From Citrobacter sedlakii NBRC 105722 (GTDB lineage: Bacteria; Pseudomonadota; Gammaproteobacteria; Enterobacterales; Enterobacteriaceae), in contig NZ_BBNB01000010.1 in assembly GCF_000759835.1 (NCBI RefSeq), positions 62,001 through 126,000 of the forward strand: DNA of 64,000 nucleotides. The letters are read 5' to 3'. Both the position numbers and the translations under genes were made by a program. Each line of letters begins with the position of its first letter. The stretch's first letter is position 1. The notes beneath the pieces are model-generated. The model had not been told where the DNA came from, did not search any database, and saw only the letters and a program-made list of their open reading frames with translations. Shown piece after piece: positions 10,022 to 19,761 of the stretch.

Positions 10022-11248
10022 CTACCCCTGCGGCTGATTGCTGATCAGCCGCGACATCGTCTCCAGCGAGTCCGTTCTCAGGATGTACAGGCGCTTCAGC
10101 AAAAACGGATTATCTCCCGGCTTAACCTTCCCTTTTACCGTCGTCACCGCCAGATGAAATCCGGCGTCTTTCGCGGCCTTAACCGCCGTCGCGTTATAAC
10201 CGCCAAACGGATACGAAAGGTAACGCACCTGCGGCGTAAACTGCGCCAGCGCCCGGCGTGACCGTTTGAAATCAAACAGAATATTATGGTGGCTGCGGCT
10301 TAACAGAATGGGATGACGATAGCCATCAACCCGATGCAAAAAGTGGGTATGCGACTGAAGGTCAAAAACATCACGGATGTGGTAAAGCTCGGAAACACTC
10401 ATAAACTGTAGCGAACGTGGATCCCACTTCTGCGGTCGACCTTTTATGCGCGAGGTGATAATGAACGCGGTGGCCCTCATGCCGTACTGCTTCAACACCG
10501 GATACGCATAGCGGCTGACGGACTTGAGACCGTCATCAAAGGTAATGACCACCGCCTTCCCGGGCAGGTTCATTTTATTGCGCACATACCCTTCAAGCTG
10601 CGCCATAGTCAGCGTGGCGTAACCCTGGTCCCGCAGCCAGGTCATCTGGTTACTGAATGCCCGCACGCTGGTGGTTGTCGAAGTATGACGAAAGCGGGTG
10701 TTTTCTTCATCACGTAGAATGTGGTGGTAAGTGAGCACCGGCAGCCCCTTGTCCTCCTGGGCATCCAGCGCGCTTATCCAGGCCAGCCGCTCGCCAATGC
10801 GGATTTGATACCAGGTCTGGTTAAGCCGATCCTTCAGCTTACTGATGACGGGATAACGTAAGTTTTCCGCCAGCACGCCAAACGGCGCGCTGCCCACATT
10901 CGGGGCGTTGTAAACGGGCGTCGCTTTCCAGGTCACCAGGTTTTGGTTACTGAGTGGCTTATTGAGATCGCCTAAGCTGTCTTCAACCCGCTGTTTGCCC
11001 TGTACCGGCGCCAGGTGCCCTTTATCGATAAAGCCGGTTCCGAAGCCAAATGAAAATTCATAATAGTCAGCCGCCACGGGGATGACCGCAAGGATTTGCC
11101 CGGCGCGAATGTTCCCCACCGTTATCATTTTGTCGCCAATCTGCGCCCAGATCGCCGCATCTTCGGTGGTTTGCATATAACGGGCAGGCAACGCCGCGCT
11201 GACGACTGTAGAGACACACAGCAGCAGAAAGAGAAGGTATTTTTTCAT
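10022..11248 (-). CDS. yadE: Exported polysaccharide deacetylase-family protein YadE
   Basis: The product has 408 residues with an N-terminal signal peptide ([19 protein letters not shown]). The N-terminal third has an SH3-like look, and the NodB-type polysaccharide deacetylase domain begins near residue 170. The motif TFDDG carries the catalytic base and metal Asp, SHTHFLH supplies the metal His pair, and LSYPFGGYN follows. The family removes acetyl groups from polysaccharides in the periplasm; the YadE substrate is not known. It is convergent with panD and followed upstream by yadI. Confidence 0.9.
   Translation of the reverse strand: MKKYLLFLLLCVSTVVSAALPARYMQTTEDAAIWAQIGDKMITVGNIRAGQILAVIPVAADYYEFSFGFGTGFIDKGHLAPVQGKQRVEDSLGDLNKPLSNQNLVTWKATPVYNAPNVGSAPFGVLAENLRYPVISKLKDRLNQTWYQIRIGERLAWISALDAQEDKGLPVLTYHHILRDEENTRFRHTSTTTSVRAFSNQMTWLRDQGYATLTMAQLEGYVRNKMNLPGKAVVITFDDGLKSVSRYAYPVLKQYGMRATAFIITSRIKGRPQKWDPRSLQFMSVSELYHIRDVFDLQSHTHFLHRVDGYRHPILLSRSHHNILFDFKRSRRALAQFTPQVRYLSYPFGGYNATAVKAAKDAGFHLAVTTVKGKVKPGDNPFLLKRLYILRTDSLETMSRLISNQPQG
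10030..10052 (+). other. Hairpin just after panD, inside the yadE 3' end
   Basis: GCGGCTGAT (10030-10038) and ATCAGCCGC (10044-10052) form a perfect 9-bp stem with a 5-base loop, starting 11 bases after the panD stop and lying within the last codons of yadE. No T run follows. It may mark the panD transcript end. Confidence 0.4.
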
Positions 11249-11333
11249 GACACGAACCGGGAAAGAGACAACGCGAGGATTGTATCAATTCATCTCTGTG
11301 ATCAAAATGCCCCAGCGCCTGTCCCGTCAGGCG

Positions 11334-11774
11334 CTAGCAGTCATACAGATCGTGCAACAGCACAAACGGTGGATTCTTTTGCTGCTGATGCCAGAGACTG
11401 GTTACCTCCGGCGCGCCACGCGACACAATATGATGGCGAAACGCCTCGCTGCTCATCGTTGCGCGGAAGGGGAGCATCTGCTCCAGCAGGGGAAAATGGA
11501 TGCCGGAAATGACTTCACAACGGGGATGTTTGTGGCTCATCAGTGACGCCACCCGATACGGCGCAGCACCAGACGTATCGGTTAAAAATATGACGCCGTC
11601 GCCGGTATCCGTTTCGTGCAGCGCATCGCACAACATCCTGCTCAGCATGTTGGCGCTCAGACCGCGCCAGAAATTCACCGCCCGGCATTGCGCCAGTGGG
11701 CCATATTTCGTTTCCAGACGCTCCAGCAGTTCCTCTGCTTTATCGTCATGACAGGTAATCACCCAGCCTAACAT
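11334..11774 (-). CDS. yadI: PTS EIIA (mannose-family) domain protein YadI
   Basis: A single-domain protein of 146 residues. The start MLGWVITCHDD resembles EIIA-Man, with His9 the likely phosphorylated residue, and VIFLTDTSGAAPYR is the usual second block. In the phosphotransferase system such domains relay phosphate from HPr to EIIB. No EIIB, EIIC or EIID partner is nearby, so it is an orphan whose substrate cannot be inferred here. Confidence 0.85.
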   Translation of the reverse strand: MLGWVITCHDDKAEELLERLETKYGPLAQCRAVNFWRGLSANMLSRMLCDALHETDTGDGVIFLTDTSGAAPYRVASLMSHKHPRCEVISGIHFPLLEQMLPFRATMSSEAFRHHIVSRGAPEVTSLWHQQQKNPPFVLLHDLYDC

Positions 11775-11879
11775 TGTTCGCCTCCTTAGCAGGCAAGTAG
11801 TTTATCAGGGTGATAAATAGAGAATGATGACAGCGGTCAAATGTTATCCCCTCCCCGAACGGAGAGGGGAATGAGGCCA

Positions 11880-12650
11880 TTAGCTACGCAGGCCGCGACC
11901 GCGCTGGATTAGCGTCCAGCACAGCAGATAAAACGCGACGATAAACACCACCAGCACACCGAACGTGGTCACCAGCGGCACATCGTGAATGCCGAGGAAA
12001 CCGTAGCGGAAGCCGCTGATCATGTAGACGATAGGGTTCAGATGCGACAGCCCCTGCCAGAACGGCGGCAGCAGCGTCAGGGAGTAGAACACCCCGCCCA
12101 GATAGGTCAGCGGCGTCAGCACGAAGGTTGGGATCAGGCTGATATCGTCGAAGGTTTTTGCAAACACGGCGTTAAGCAGACCCGCCAGCGAAAACAGTAC
12201 TGCGGTCAGCACCAGCGTCAGTGCGACAAACACCCACGAATGCACCTGAAAGGGCACGAAGAACAGCGAAATCGCCGTCACCAGAATACCCACGCATAAA
12301 CCACGCGCCACGCCGCCGCCGACAAACCCGGCGATGATGACGTGGGTAGGCACCGGCGCCACCAGCAGTTCTTCGATGTTGCGCTGAAACTTGGCGCTGA
12401 AGAACGAAGAGGCAACGTTCGCGTAGGCGTTGGTAATGACCGCCATCATGATCAGGCCCGGCACGATAAACTGCATGTAGCTGAAGCCATGCATTTCGCC
12501 GATTCGCGAACCGATCAGGTTACCAAAAATAATAAAATACAGCGTCATGGTGATAACGGGCGGCACCAGCGTCTGCACCCAGATGCGCATGAAGCGATGA
12601 ATTTCTTTCGCCCAGATACTTTTCAGCGCGACCCAGTAAAGCTGCATCAT
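11880..12650 (-). CDS. yadH: ABC-2 type transporter permease YadH
   Basis: An inner-membrane permease of 256 residues with about six predicted membrane segments and the ABC-2 motif region (LNPIVYMISGFRYGFLG) near the C-terminus. It overlaps the upstream ATPase gene yadG by 4 bases (ATGA), so the two make one half-transporter pair in an operon. The substrate is unknown; relatives export drugs or polysaccharides. A weak GC hairpin (arms 11847-11853 and 11864-11870) follows the stop. Confidence 0.93.
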   Translation of the reverse strand: MMQLYWVALKSIWAKEIHRFMRIWVQTLVPPVITMTLYFIIFGNLIGSRIGEMHGFSYMQFIVPGLIMMAVITNAYANVASSFFSAKFQRNIEELLVAPVPTHVIIAGFVGGGVARGLCVGILVTAISLFFVPFQVHSWVFVALTLVLTAVLFSLAGLLNAVFAKTFDDISLIPTFVLTPLTYLGGVFYSLTLLPPFWQGLSHLNPIVYMISGFRYGFLGIHDVPLVTTFGVLVVFIVAFYLLCWTLIQRGRGLRS

Positions 12651-13573
12651 GCGCGATCTCCTTGTTTTTCATGAACCAGTGACACAAACAGCTCCTCAAG
12701 GCGGTTCGCTTTGTTACGCATGCTCAATACCTGAATGCCCTGCTCGCTGAGCTGGCTGAACACGCTGTTGATCCCTTGTTCGCGCAGGACTTCCACTTCC
12801 AGCGTGGAGGTATCCACCAGCCGGTATTGATAGCCGTTCAGCTTTGGCAGCGGGCTTTTCGGCGCCAGGTCGAGAATGAAGGTTTCGGATTTCAACTTCG
12901 ACAACAGAGTCTTCATTGAGGTGTTTTCCACCAGCTCGCCATGCTGAATAATACCGATGTTGCGGCACAGCATTTCCGCTTCTTCCAGATAGTGGGTGGT
13001 GAGAATGATCGTGGTGCCTTTGTCGTTTAAATCCTTCAAAAAACCCCACATTGAGCGGCGAAGCTCAATATCCACCCCGGCGGTTGGCTCATCAAGAATC
13101 AACAGTTTCGGCTCATGCATCAGGGCGCGGGCGATCATCAGGCGACGCTTCATCCCGCCGGATAACATCCGCGCGCGTTCGTTACGCTTCTCCCATAAAT
13201 CGAGCTGTTTCAGATACTTTTCGCTGCGCTCGACCGCTTCTTTACGTTCGACGCCGTAGTACCCCGCCTGATTCACGACAATTTGCTGCACCGTCTCAAA
13301 AGGGTTGAAGTTAAACTCCTGCGGCACCAGTCCCAGCTGGCGTTTGGCGTTGACAATATCTTTTTCAAGATCGTAGCCAAACACGCTAACGCGCCCGGAT
13401 GTTTTGTTAACAAGCGAACTGATGATGCCGATGGTGGTCGACTTTCCTGCCCCGTTTGGTCCCAGAAGCGCATAAAAATCACCCGCTTCGACCTGCAAAT
13501 CGATACCGCGCAGCGCCTGAACGCCCCCCGGATACGTTTTTTTAAGTTGTTGAAGTTCCAGTGCAATGGTCAT
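12647..13573 (-). CDS. yadG: ABC transporter ATP-binding protein YadG
   Basis: The product has 308 residues. It contains Walker A (GPNGAGKST), the signature LSGGMKRRL, Walker B (LLILDEP) and the switch His (TTHYLEEAE). It powers the YadH permease at the cytoplasmic face. It is divergent from can across 108 bases, so this spacer must hold both promoters. Confidence 0.95.
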   Translation of the reverse strand: MTIALELQQLKKTYPGGVQALRGIDLQVEAGDFYALLGPNGAGKSTTIGIISSLVNKTSGRVSVFGYDLEKDIVNAKRQLGLVPQEFNFNPFETVQQIVVNQAGYYGVERKEAVERSEKYLKQLDLWEKRNERARMLSGGMKRRLMIARALMHEPKLLILDEPTAGVDIELRRSMWGFLKDLNDKGTTIILTTHYLEEAEMLCRNIGIIQHGELVENTSMKTLLSKLKSETFILDLAPKSPLPKLNGYQYRLVDTSTLEVEVLREQGINSVFSQLSEQGIQVLSMRNKANRLEELFVSLVHEKQGDRA

Positions 13574-13681
13574 AAATTTTTACTTACCTTACGTTCTTAC
13601 ACTTTATATGTGGTTTAAATAATCGCGGAGTTGCCCTATATTAGCCCAACGCACTTATTTGGTTACAGGTCGTTAACCTCC

Positions 13682-14344
13682 ATGAAAGACATAGATACAC
13701 TCATCAGCAACAATGCACTATGGTCAAAAATGCTGGTGGAAGAGGATCCCGGATTTTTTGAGAAACTGGCGCAAGCGCAGAAACCGCGCTTTCTATGGAT
13801 TGGATGTTCCGACAGTCGCGTTCCCGCAGAACGTTTAACCGGACTCGAGCCGGGCGAATTATTTGTTCACCGTAATGTGGCCAACCTGGTCATCCACACC
13901 GATCTCAACTGCCTCTCTGTGGTGCAGTATGCCGTCGATGTGCTGGAAGTTGAACACATTATTATCTGCGGCCACTACGGATGTGGCGGCGTGCAGGCGG
14001 CGGTTGAAAACCCGGAACTGGGTTTAATCAACAACTGGCTGCTGCACATCCGCGATATCTGGTTCAAACATAGCTCATTGCTCGGTGAAATGCCGCAGGA
14101 GCGTCGGATGGACACCTTGTGTGAGCTGAACGTAATGGAACAGGTGTACAACCTGGGCCATTCCACCATCATGCAGTCGGCGTGGAAGCGCGGTCAGAAA
14201 GTGACGATTCACGGCTGGGCGTACGGTATTCACGACGGGTTGCTGCGCGATCTGGAAGTGACGGCCACCAACCGCGAGTCGCTGGAACAGCGGTATCGTC
14301 AGGGCGTGTCTAACCTCAGTAAGAAACACATCAATCACCGCTAA
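13682..14344 (+). CDS. can: Beta-class carbonic anhydrase
   Basis: Zinc enzyme converting CO2 to bicarbonate, essential in air because bicarbonate feeds carboxylations. The product has 220 residues from ATG 13682 (MKDIDTL). The zinc ligands Cys42 and Asp44 (WIGCSDSR) and the His/Cys pair in ICGHYGCGG are visible. The open frame continues upstream for 17 codons, but these are not conserved. The gene is followed by a REP-like hairpin and the convergent hpt. Confidence 0.96.
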   Translation: MKDIDTLISNNALWSKMLVEEDPGFFEKLAQAQKPRFLWIGCSDSRVPAERLTGLEPGELFVHRNVANLVIHTDLNCLSVVQYAVDVLEVEHIIICGHYGCGGVQAAVENPELGLINNWLLHIRDIWFKHSSLLGEMPQERRMDTLCELNVMEQVYNLGHSTIMQSAWKRGQKVTIHGWAYGIHDGLLRDLEVTATNRESLEQRYRQGVSNLSKKHINHR

Positions 14345-14349
14345 TTGAC

Positions 14350-14378
14350 CATGCCGGGCGGCAACGCCATCCGGCATG
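14350..14378. repeat. REP-like palindrome between can and hpt
   Basis: CATGCCGG (14350-14357) pairs with CCGGCATG (14371-14378) around GGC-aac-GCC, the typical shape of an enterobacterial REP unit. It fills the 41-bp space between two convergent genes and may protect or end both messages. Confidence 0.7.
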
Positions 14379-14385
14379 TCTTCGC

Positions 14386-14922
14386 TTACTCGTCCAGCAG
14401 AACCACTTTACCGACATACGGCAGATGGCGATAACGCTGCGCGTAATCAATGCCATAGCCCACCACGAACTCATCCGGAATCGAAAAACCGATAAATTCC
14501 ACCGGCACGTTCACTTCACGACGGGAGGGTTTATCCAGCAGAGTGCAGATCGCCAGCGATTTCGGTTCGCGCAGCCCCAGGATCTCGCGCACTTTCGACA
14601 GTGTATTCCCGGAATCAATAATATCTTCCACAATCAGCACGTCTTTGCCGCGAATATCTTCGTCCAGGTCTTTGAGGATTTTCACGTCTCGGGTAGTAGA
14701 CATGCCGCTACCGTAGCTGGAGGCGGTCATAAAATCGACTTCATGAGATACCTGCACTTCACGGCACAGGTCCGCCATAAACATGAATGACCCCCGCAGC
14801 AGACCCACCAGCACCATTTCACTGCCGCTGTCTTTATAACGTTCAGTAATCTGACGACCCAGTTCGGCAATACGCGCTTTGATCTCCGCTTCAGGGATCA
14901 TGACTTCTACAGTATGTTTCAT
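14386..14922 (-). CDS. hpt: Hypoxanthine phosphoribosyltransferase
   Basis: Purine salvage enzyme making IMP from hypoxanthine and PRPP, 178 residues. The PRPP-binding motif [14 protein letters not shown] is intact, and the sequence is almost identical to E. coli. The start is set at ATG 14922 ([13 protein letters not shown]). In-frame ATGs at 14934 and 14997 would add 4 or 25 residues; the 4-residue form (MVRD) has been used in older annotations. It is divergent from gcd. Confidence 0.95.
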   Translation of the reverse strand: MKHTVEVMIPEAEIKARIAELGRQITERYKDSGSEMVLVGLLRGSFMFMADLCREVQVSHEVDFMTASSYGSGMSTTRDVKILKDLDEDIRGKDVLIVEDIIDSGNTLSKVREILGLREPKSLAICTLLDKPSRREVNVPVEFIGFSIPDEFVVGYGIDYAQRYRHLPYVGKVVLLDE

Positions 14923-15050
14923 ATCTCTAACCATATGATTTAAAAACAAATCACTCAATGCCTGCTCCAGATGAACCGGCATCGAAATGCAAGGCACGCA
15001 GTATACCAGTAAAAGTATTTATTCGCGGCATCTGTTGATAAAGCTCATTT

Positions 15051-15066
15051 TGTGATGACGATCACA
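15051..15066 (+). promoter_or_regulatory. CRP site overlapping the gcd promoter
   Basis: TGTGA-TGACGA-TCACA is a perfect match to the CRP core. A perfect -10 TATAAT for gcd lies at 15079-15084, so the CRP site covers the -35 position, a repressing geometry. This fits the known negative effect of cAMP-CRP on E. coli gcd. hpt starts on the other side of the 205-bp spacer and could also be affected. Confidence 0.75.
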
Positions 15067-15127
15067 CATGTTAAATCCTATAATTAATTGCTATTAAAAA
15101 TTTAACAAATTGAGATGGTGTCTTTTT

Positions 15128-17518
15128 ATGGCTGAAAACAATGCACGTTCGCCACGGCTTCTCGTGACGCTAACGGCCCTCTTTGCCGCGCTCTGCGGGC
15201 TGTATTTACTGATCGGCGGCGGCTGGCTGGTCGCTATCGGCGGCTCCTGGTACTACCCGATCGCCGGTCTGGCGATGCTGGGCGTCGCCTGGCTGCTCTG
15301 GCGCAGCAAGCGCTCCGCGCTGTGGCTGTATGCCGCTCTGCTGCTCGCCACTCTGATCTGGGGCGTATGGGAAGTCGGCTTCGACTTCTGGGCGCTGACG
15401 CCGCGCAGCGACATTCTTGTCTTCTTCGGCATCTGGCTGATTTTACCTTTTGTCTGGCGTCGCCTGATAATTCCTTCCGGCGGCGCGGTCGCCGCCCTGC
15501 TGGTCGCCCTGCTGATCAGCGGCGGGATCCTGACCTGGGCGGGCTTCAACGATCCGCAGGAAATTGACGGCACGCTCAGCGCCGAGTCGACGCCAGCCGA
15601 ACCTATCTCGCCGGTGGCTGACGGTGACTGGCCTGCCTACGGGCGCAACCAGGAAGGCCAGCGCTATTCACCGCTGAAGCAGATTAACGCCGATAACGTT
15701 CACAAGCTGAAGGAAGCGTGGGTGTTTCGTACCGGCGACCTGAAGCAGCCGGACGATCCGGGCGAACTGACTAACGAAGTCACGCCTATCAAAGTGGGTG
15801 ACACGCTGTATCTGTGCACCGCCCACCAGCGACTGTTCGCGCTGGATGCGGCGACGGGGAAAGAGAAATGGCATTACGACCCGGAACTGAAACCGAACGA
15901 GTCTTTCCAGCACGTCACCTGCCGCGGCGTCTCCTACCATGAAGCGAAGGCCGACACGGCCTCTCCGGAAGTGATTGCCGACTGTCCGCGCCGCATCATC
16001 CTGCCGGTAAACGATGGACGTCTGATTGCGCTGAACGCGGAAAACGGCAAGCTGTGCGAAACCTTTGCCAACAAAGGCGTGCTGAACCTGCAAACCAATA
16101 TGCCGGATCAAACGCCGGGTCTGTACGAACCGACCTCGCCGCCAATCATTACCGATAAAACGATTGTGATTGCCGGGTCGGTCACCGATAACTTCTCCAC
16201 CCGCGAAACGTCCGGAGTGATCCGCGGTTTCGACGTTAACAACGGTAAACTGCTGTGGGCGTTCGATCCGGGCGCGAAAGATCCAAATGCCATTCCTTCG
16301 GATGAGCACACCTTCACCTTTAACTCACCGAACTCGTGGGCGCCTGCGGCCTATGATGCGAAGCTGGACCTGGTTTATCTGCCGATGGGCGTCTCCACGC
16401 CGGATATCTGGGGCGGCCACCGTACGCCGGAGCAGGAACGCTACGCCAGCTCCGTTCTGGCGCTGAATGCCACTACCGGTAAGCTCGCGTGGAGCTATCA
16501 GACCGTTCACCACGATCTGTGGGATATGGACCTGCCCGCTCAACCGACGCTGGCGGATATTACCGTCAACGGCCAGACCGTGCCTGTTGTCTACGCCCCG
16601 GCGAAAACCGGCAACATTTTTGTCCTTGACCGTCGTAACGGCAAGCTGGTCGTCCCGGCGCCGGAAACCCCGGTACCGCAGGGTGCCGCAAAAGGCGACT
16701 ACGTCACCAAAACCCAGCCGTTCTCCGAGCTGAGCTTCCGTCCGACGAAAGATTTGACCGGTGCGGATATGTGGGGCGCCACCATGTTCGACCAGTTGGT
16801 GTGCCGCGTGATGTTCCACCAGTTGCGCTATGAAGGTATCTTCACCCCGCCATCTGAGCAGGGTACGCTGGTGTTCCCGGGTAACCTCGGGATGTTCGAA
16901 TGGGGCGGTATCTCCGTCGATCCCAACCGTCAGGTGGCGATTGCCAACCCGATGGCGCTGCCGTTCGTTTCGAAGCTGATCCCGCGTGGTCCGGGTAACC
17001 CGATGGAGCAGCCGAAAGACGCCAAAGGCACCGGCACCGAGTCGGGTATTCAGCCACAGTACGGTGTGCCCTACGGCGTGACGCTGAATCCGTTCCTGTC
17101 ACCGTTTGGTCTGCCGTGTAAGCAACCGGCCTGGGGGTATATCTCAGCGCTGGATCTGAAAACCAACGAAATCGTCTGGAAGAAACGCATTGGTACGCCG
17201 CAGGACAGTATGCCGTTCCCGATGCCGGTTCCGGTTCCCTTTAATATGGGAATGCCGATGCTCGGCGGACCTATCTCAACCGCCGGTAACGTGCTGTTTA
17301 TTGCCGCGACTGCCGATAACTACCTGCGAGCTTATAACATGAGCAACGGGGAAAAACTGTGGCAGGGTCGTCTGCCCGCAGGGGGCCAGGCGACGCCGAT
17401 GACCTATGAGGTCAACGGTAAGCAATACGTGGTGATTTCCGCCGGGGGTCACGGTTCGTTTGGTACGAAGATGGGCGACTATATTGTCGCGTATGCCCTA
17501 CCGGACGGCGAGAAGTAA
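15128..17518 (+). CDS. gcd: PQQ-dependent membrane glucose dehydrogenase
   Basis: Oxidises glucose to gluconolactone in the periplasm and passes electrons to ubiquinone. The product has 796 residues, the E. coli length. About five membrane segments occupy the first 140 residues, followed by an eight-bladed PQQ propeller (repeats such as LFALDAATGKEKWHYD and ILALNATTGKLAWSYQ). The region HHDLWDMDLPAQP contains the catalytic Asp by homology. ATG 15128 is chosen over an upstream in-frame ATG at 15110. No PQQ synthesis genes are in the window. Confidence 0.96.
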   Translation: MAENNARSPRLLVTLTALFAALCGLYLLIGGGWLVAIGGSWYYPIAGLAMLGVAWLLWRSKRSALWLYAALLLATLIWGVWEVGFDFWALTPRSDILVFFGIWLILPFVWRRLIIPSGGAVAALLVALLISGGILTWAGFNDPQEIDGTLSAESTPAEPISPVADGDWPAYGRNQEGQRYSPLKQINADNVHKLKEAWVFRTGDLKQPDDPGELTNEVTPIKVGDTLYLCTAHQRLFALDAATGKEKWHYDPELKPNESFQHVTCRGVSYHEAKADTASPEVIADCPRRIILPVNDGRLIALNAENGKLCETFANKGVLNLQTNMPDQTPGLYEPTSPPIITDKTIVIAGSVTDNFSTRETSGVIRGFDVNNGKLLWAFDPGAKDPNAIPSDEHTFTFNSPNSWAPAAYDAKLDLVYLPMGVSTPDIWGGHRTPEQERYASSVLALNATTGKLAWSYQTVHHDLWDMDLPAQPTLADITVNGQTVPVVYAPAKTGNIFVLDRRNGKLVVPAPETPVPQGAAKGDYVTKTQPFSELSFRPTKDLTGADMWGATMFDQLVCRVMFHQLRYEGIFTPPSEQGTLVFPGNLGMFEWGGISVDPNRQVAIANPMALPFVSKLIPRGPGNPMEQPKDAKGTGTESGIQPQYGVPYGVTLNPFLSPFGLPCKQPAWGYISALDLKTNEIVWKKRIGTPQDSMPFPMPVPVPFNMGMPMLGGPISTAGNVLFIAATADNYLRAYNMSNGEKLWQGRLPAGGQATPMTYEVNGKQYVVISAGGHGSFGTKMGDYIVAYALPDGEK

Positions 17519-17522
17519 CGCT

Positions 17523-17546
17523 TATGCCCGGGTAACGCCGGGCATA
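17523..17546. other. GC-rich hairpin after gcd
   Basis: TATGCCCGG (17523-17531) and CCGGGCATA (17538-17546) form a perfect 9-bp stem with a 6-base loop, directly after the gcd stop and just before the main terminator. There is no T run on either strand. Confidence 0.5.
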
Positions 17547-17548
17547 CC

Positions 17549-17585
17549 GCCGGGGGCGCCATCACAGCCGCCCCCGGCATTTTTA
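17549..17585 (+). terminator. Intrinsic terminator after gcd
   Basis: GCCGGGGGCG (17549-17558) and CGCCCCCGGC (17569-17578) form a perfect 10-bp stem with a 10-base loop, followed by ATTTTTAT. The T run overlaps the stop codon of the convergent cueO. Confidence 0.85.
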
Positions 17586-19142
17586 TACGGTAAATCCTAA
17601 CATCATCCCCGTATCTTCATGTTCCAGCAGATGACAATGCGCCATATAAGCATGTTCTTTTGGCGCGTCGTGATCGAACTTCACTAACACTTCACTCACC
17701 CCGCCTTCAACCCGAACCGTGTCCTTCCATCCGCGGCGATGCGCCACTGGCGGCTGTCCATTTTCTGACAGAATACGGAACTGCGTACCGTGAATATGGA
17801 ACGGATGCAGCATCATGTCGCCAACGCCAGAAATCACCCAACGCTCATGTTGTCCTTTGCTGGCGGCAAACATCGGTTTGTTCATGTCAAAGGCGACGCC
17901 GTTGATCATATTGGCATTGTGGAAGTCAACATGCCCGCCGTGGTTCATCTTATCCATACCGCCGTGCTGCATATGGCCCTTATGCCCCTGCATCTGGCCA
18001 TGATTCATACCCGACATCGCCTGCGGACCATACTTCTTCATCAGCAATTGCATGCCCATCATGTCAAGCATCGGGTCCATAGATAGCTGCAATTTACGTA
18101 CGGTCAACCCGTCAAGCGACGGCAGGGCTGGCAATGTCGCGAGCGTGTCCGGCAGCGTCCCGGAGGCGTTTACCGCCACTGGCTGAATGCGCATCACCGG
18201 GTGCGGCTTATCAAACGGCGCGACCGCCATCCCCATCTGGCTGACCGGCAGGGTCACAAGGTCGAACGGCTTACCGTCGCTCACGTCCACCAGCACCTCA
18301 AAGCGTTCGCCCATCAACATCGGCAGTTCAGCCACTTTTACCGGTTCAGGCAACAGGCCGCCATCGCTGGCAATGACATAGAATGGACGCTTATCGCTGG
18401 TCGCAAAATTAAGCGAACGGGCGTTACAACCGTTGAGTAGACGCAGACGCAGCCAGCCGCGCGGCGCAGCATGTTGTGGGTAAAGCGCCCCATTGGTCAG
18501 CAGCGTATCGCCAAACCATCCGACGGCGGCAGTCATGACGTCCAGTTGATAGTCTATCTGCCCGGCGTCGGTAAAGCGCTTGTCCTGAACAATGACCGGC
18601 ACATCGTCAATGCCCCACTGTTTCGGCAACAGCAGTGTGTGGATCTCGTCGTCTTCAATCATCACCAGACCGGCCAGCCCCATCGCCACCTGACGCCCGG
18701 TTTTGCCATGCTGATGGGGATGAAACCAGCAGGTCGCCGCGCGCTGTTCGGGCGTAAAGGTCACGGTGCGTTTTCCCCCGGCGGGAATAATGCCCTGCGG
18801 GCCGCCATCCACGTCGCCGGGCACTTCCAGCCCATGCCAGTGCACCGTGGTCTCTTCCGCCAGTTGGTTATGAATATCCACCGTCACCGTTTTACCGCGC
18901 TGTAATTTCAGGGCCGGACCAAGCGCGTTGCCGTTATAACCCCAGGTCGTCGCCGTCTTCCCGGCAAACGTTGACTGCCCTGCCTGAATCGTCAACGAGA
19001 GACGATGACGGGCATCGTGAGTCAGAAGATTCGGAATGGGAAGCGCAGGGCGCTCAGCGGCAAAAACAGCGCGGCTCCACAGCGGCAAAGCCGACGCCAC
19101 CCCAAGCGCCACAGAATATTTTAAGAAATCACGACGTTGCAT
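17583..19142 (-). CDS. cueO: Multicopper oxidase CueO
   Basis: Periplasmic cuprous oxidase for copper tolerance, 519 residues. A Tat signal begins [14 protein letters not shown]. Copper ligands are seen in [25 protein letters not shown] and the type 1 site [13 protein letters not shown] Met- and His-rich insert (about residues 375-405) covers the substrate site and differs in detail from K-12. The start is ATG 19142 with AAGGAAG upstream; an in-frame ATT 6 bases earlier is ignored. A CueR-type promoter precedes it. Confidence 0.96.
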   Translation of the reverse strand: MQRRDFLKYSVALGVASALPLWSRAVFAAERPALPIPNLLTHDARHRLSLTIQAGQSTFAGKTATTWGYNGNALGPALKLQRGKTVTVDIHNQLAEETTVHWHGLEVPGDVDGGPQGIIPAGGKRTVTFTPEQRAATCWFHPHQHGKTGRQVAMGLAGLVMIEDDEIHTLLLPKQWGIDDVPVIVQDKRFTDAGQIDYQLDVMTAAVGWFGDTLLTNGALYPQHAAPRGWLRLRLLNGCNARSLNFATSDKRPFYVIASDGGLLPEPVKVAELPMLMGERFEVLVDVSDGKPFDLVTLPVSQMGMAVAPFDKPHPVMRIQPVAVNASGTLPDTLATLPALPSLDGLTVRKLQLSMDPMLDMMGMQLLMKKYGPQAMSGMNHGQMQGHKGHMQHGGMDKMNHGGHVDFHNANMINGVAFDMNKPMFAASKGQHERWVISGVGDMMLHPFHIHGTQFRILSENGQPPVAHRRGWKDTVRVEGGVSEVLVKFDHDAPKEHAYMAHCHLLEHEDTGMMLGFTV

Positions 19143-19187
19143 AATCACTTCCTTATTTTGCAGCAGGCGAAAACAGCCTAATCCTTG

Positions 19188-19218
19188 AGCATAGACCCTC
19201 CCCTTACGGGAAGGTCAA
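19188..19218 (-). promoter_or_regulatory. CueR-controlled cueO promoter
   Basis: On the minus strand, a -35 TTGACC and a -10 TATGCT are separated by 19 bases, the overlong spacer typical of MerR-family promoters. The spacer holds the dyad ACCTTCC...GGAGGGT expected for CueR. Copper-bound CueR would untwist this spacer to activate cueO. Confidence 0.88.
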
Positions 19219-19308
19219 GTTTATGACATCACGCTGAACAATAATAAAAGTCGTCGCCTTGCCAACAGTGTGCTAACGTTTAGTTTCCGTGATGCCGTGG
19301 TAGAAGCA

Positions 19309-19656
19309 ATGAAGACGTTTTTCAGAACCGTGCTGTTCAGCAGTCTGATGGCTGTTTGCGCGAACAGTTATGCGCTCAGTGAATCTGAAGCCGAAGATAT
19401 GGCCGATTTAACAGCCGTTTTTGTTTTTCTGAAAAATGACTGCGGCTACCAGAATTTACCCAACGGGCAAATTCGGCGCGCGCTGGTCTTTTTTGCTCAG
19501 CAAAACCAGTGGGACCTCAGTAATTACGACTCCTTCGATATGAAATCGCTCGGCGAAGACAGCTATCGCGATCTGAGCGGTATCGGTATTCCCGTCGCTA
19601 AAAAATGCAAAGCGCTGGCGCGCGACTCGCTGAGCCTGCTCGCCTACGTCAAATAA
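19309..19656 (+). CDS. yacC: PulS/OutS-family pilotin-like protein YacC
   Basis: A small exported protein of 115 residues from ATG 19309. The signal peptide ends at ...CANSYA. The mature part is helical with two Cys residues (NDCGY and KKCKA) that could form a disulfide. The family includes pilotins that help type II secretion secretins reach the outer membrane. No secretin gene is in the window, although hofB, hofC and ppdD are about 27 kb away. Function in enterics is undetermined. The ribosome site is weak. Confidence 0.85.
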   Translation: MKTFFRTVLFSSLMAVCANSYALSESEAEDMADLTAVFVFLKNDCGYQNLPNGQIRRALVFFAQQNQWDLSNYDSFDMKSLGEDSYRDLSGIGIPVAKKCKALARDSLSLLAYVK

Positions 19657-19682
19657 AATCATGCTACCCTGTTGTTGACATC

Positions 19683-19704
19683 ATGACCGTGCATCCGCGG
19701 TCAT
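19683..19704. other. Hairpin in the speE leader
   Basis: ATGACCG (19683-19689) and CGGTCAT (19698-19704) form a 7-bp stem with an 8-base loop. A consensus -35 hexamer TTGACA lies just before it at 19675-19680, but I see no good -10 at the right distance. Confidence 0.4.
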
Positions 19705-19761
19705 AGTTAGCTATTATGTTGCGCCCTTTTTAACGGGTGTTAACAATGGAGGTATCAACCT

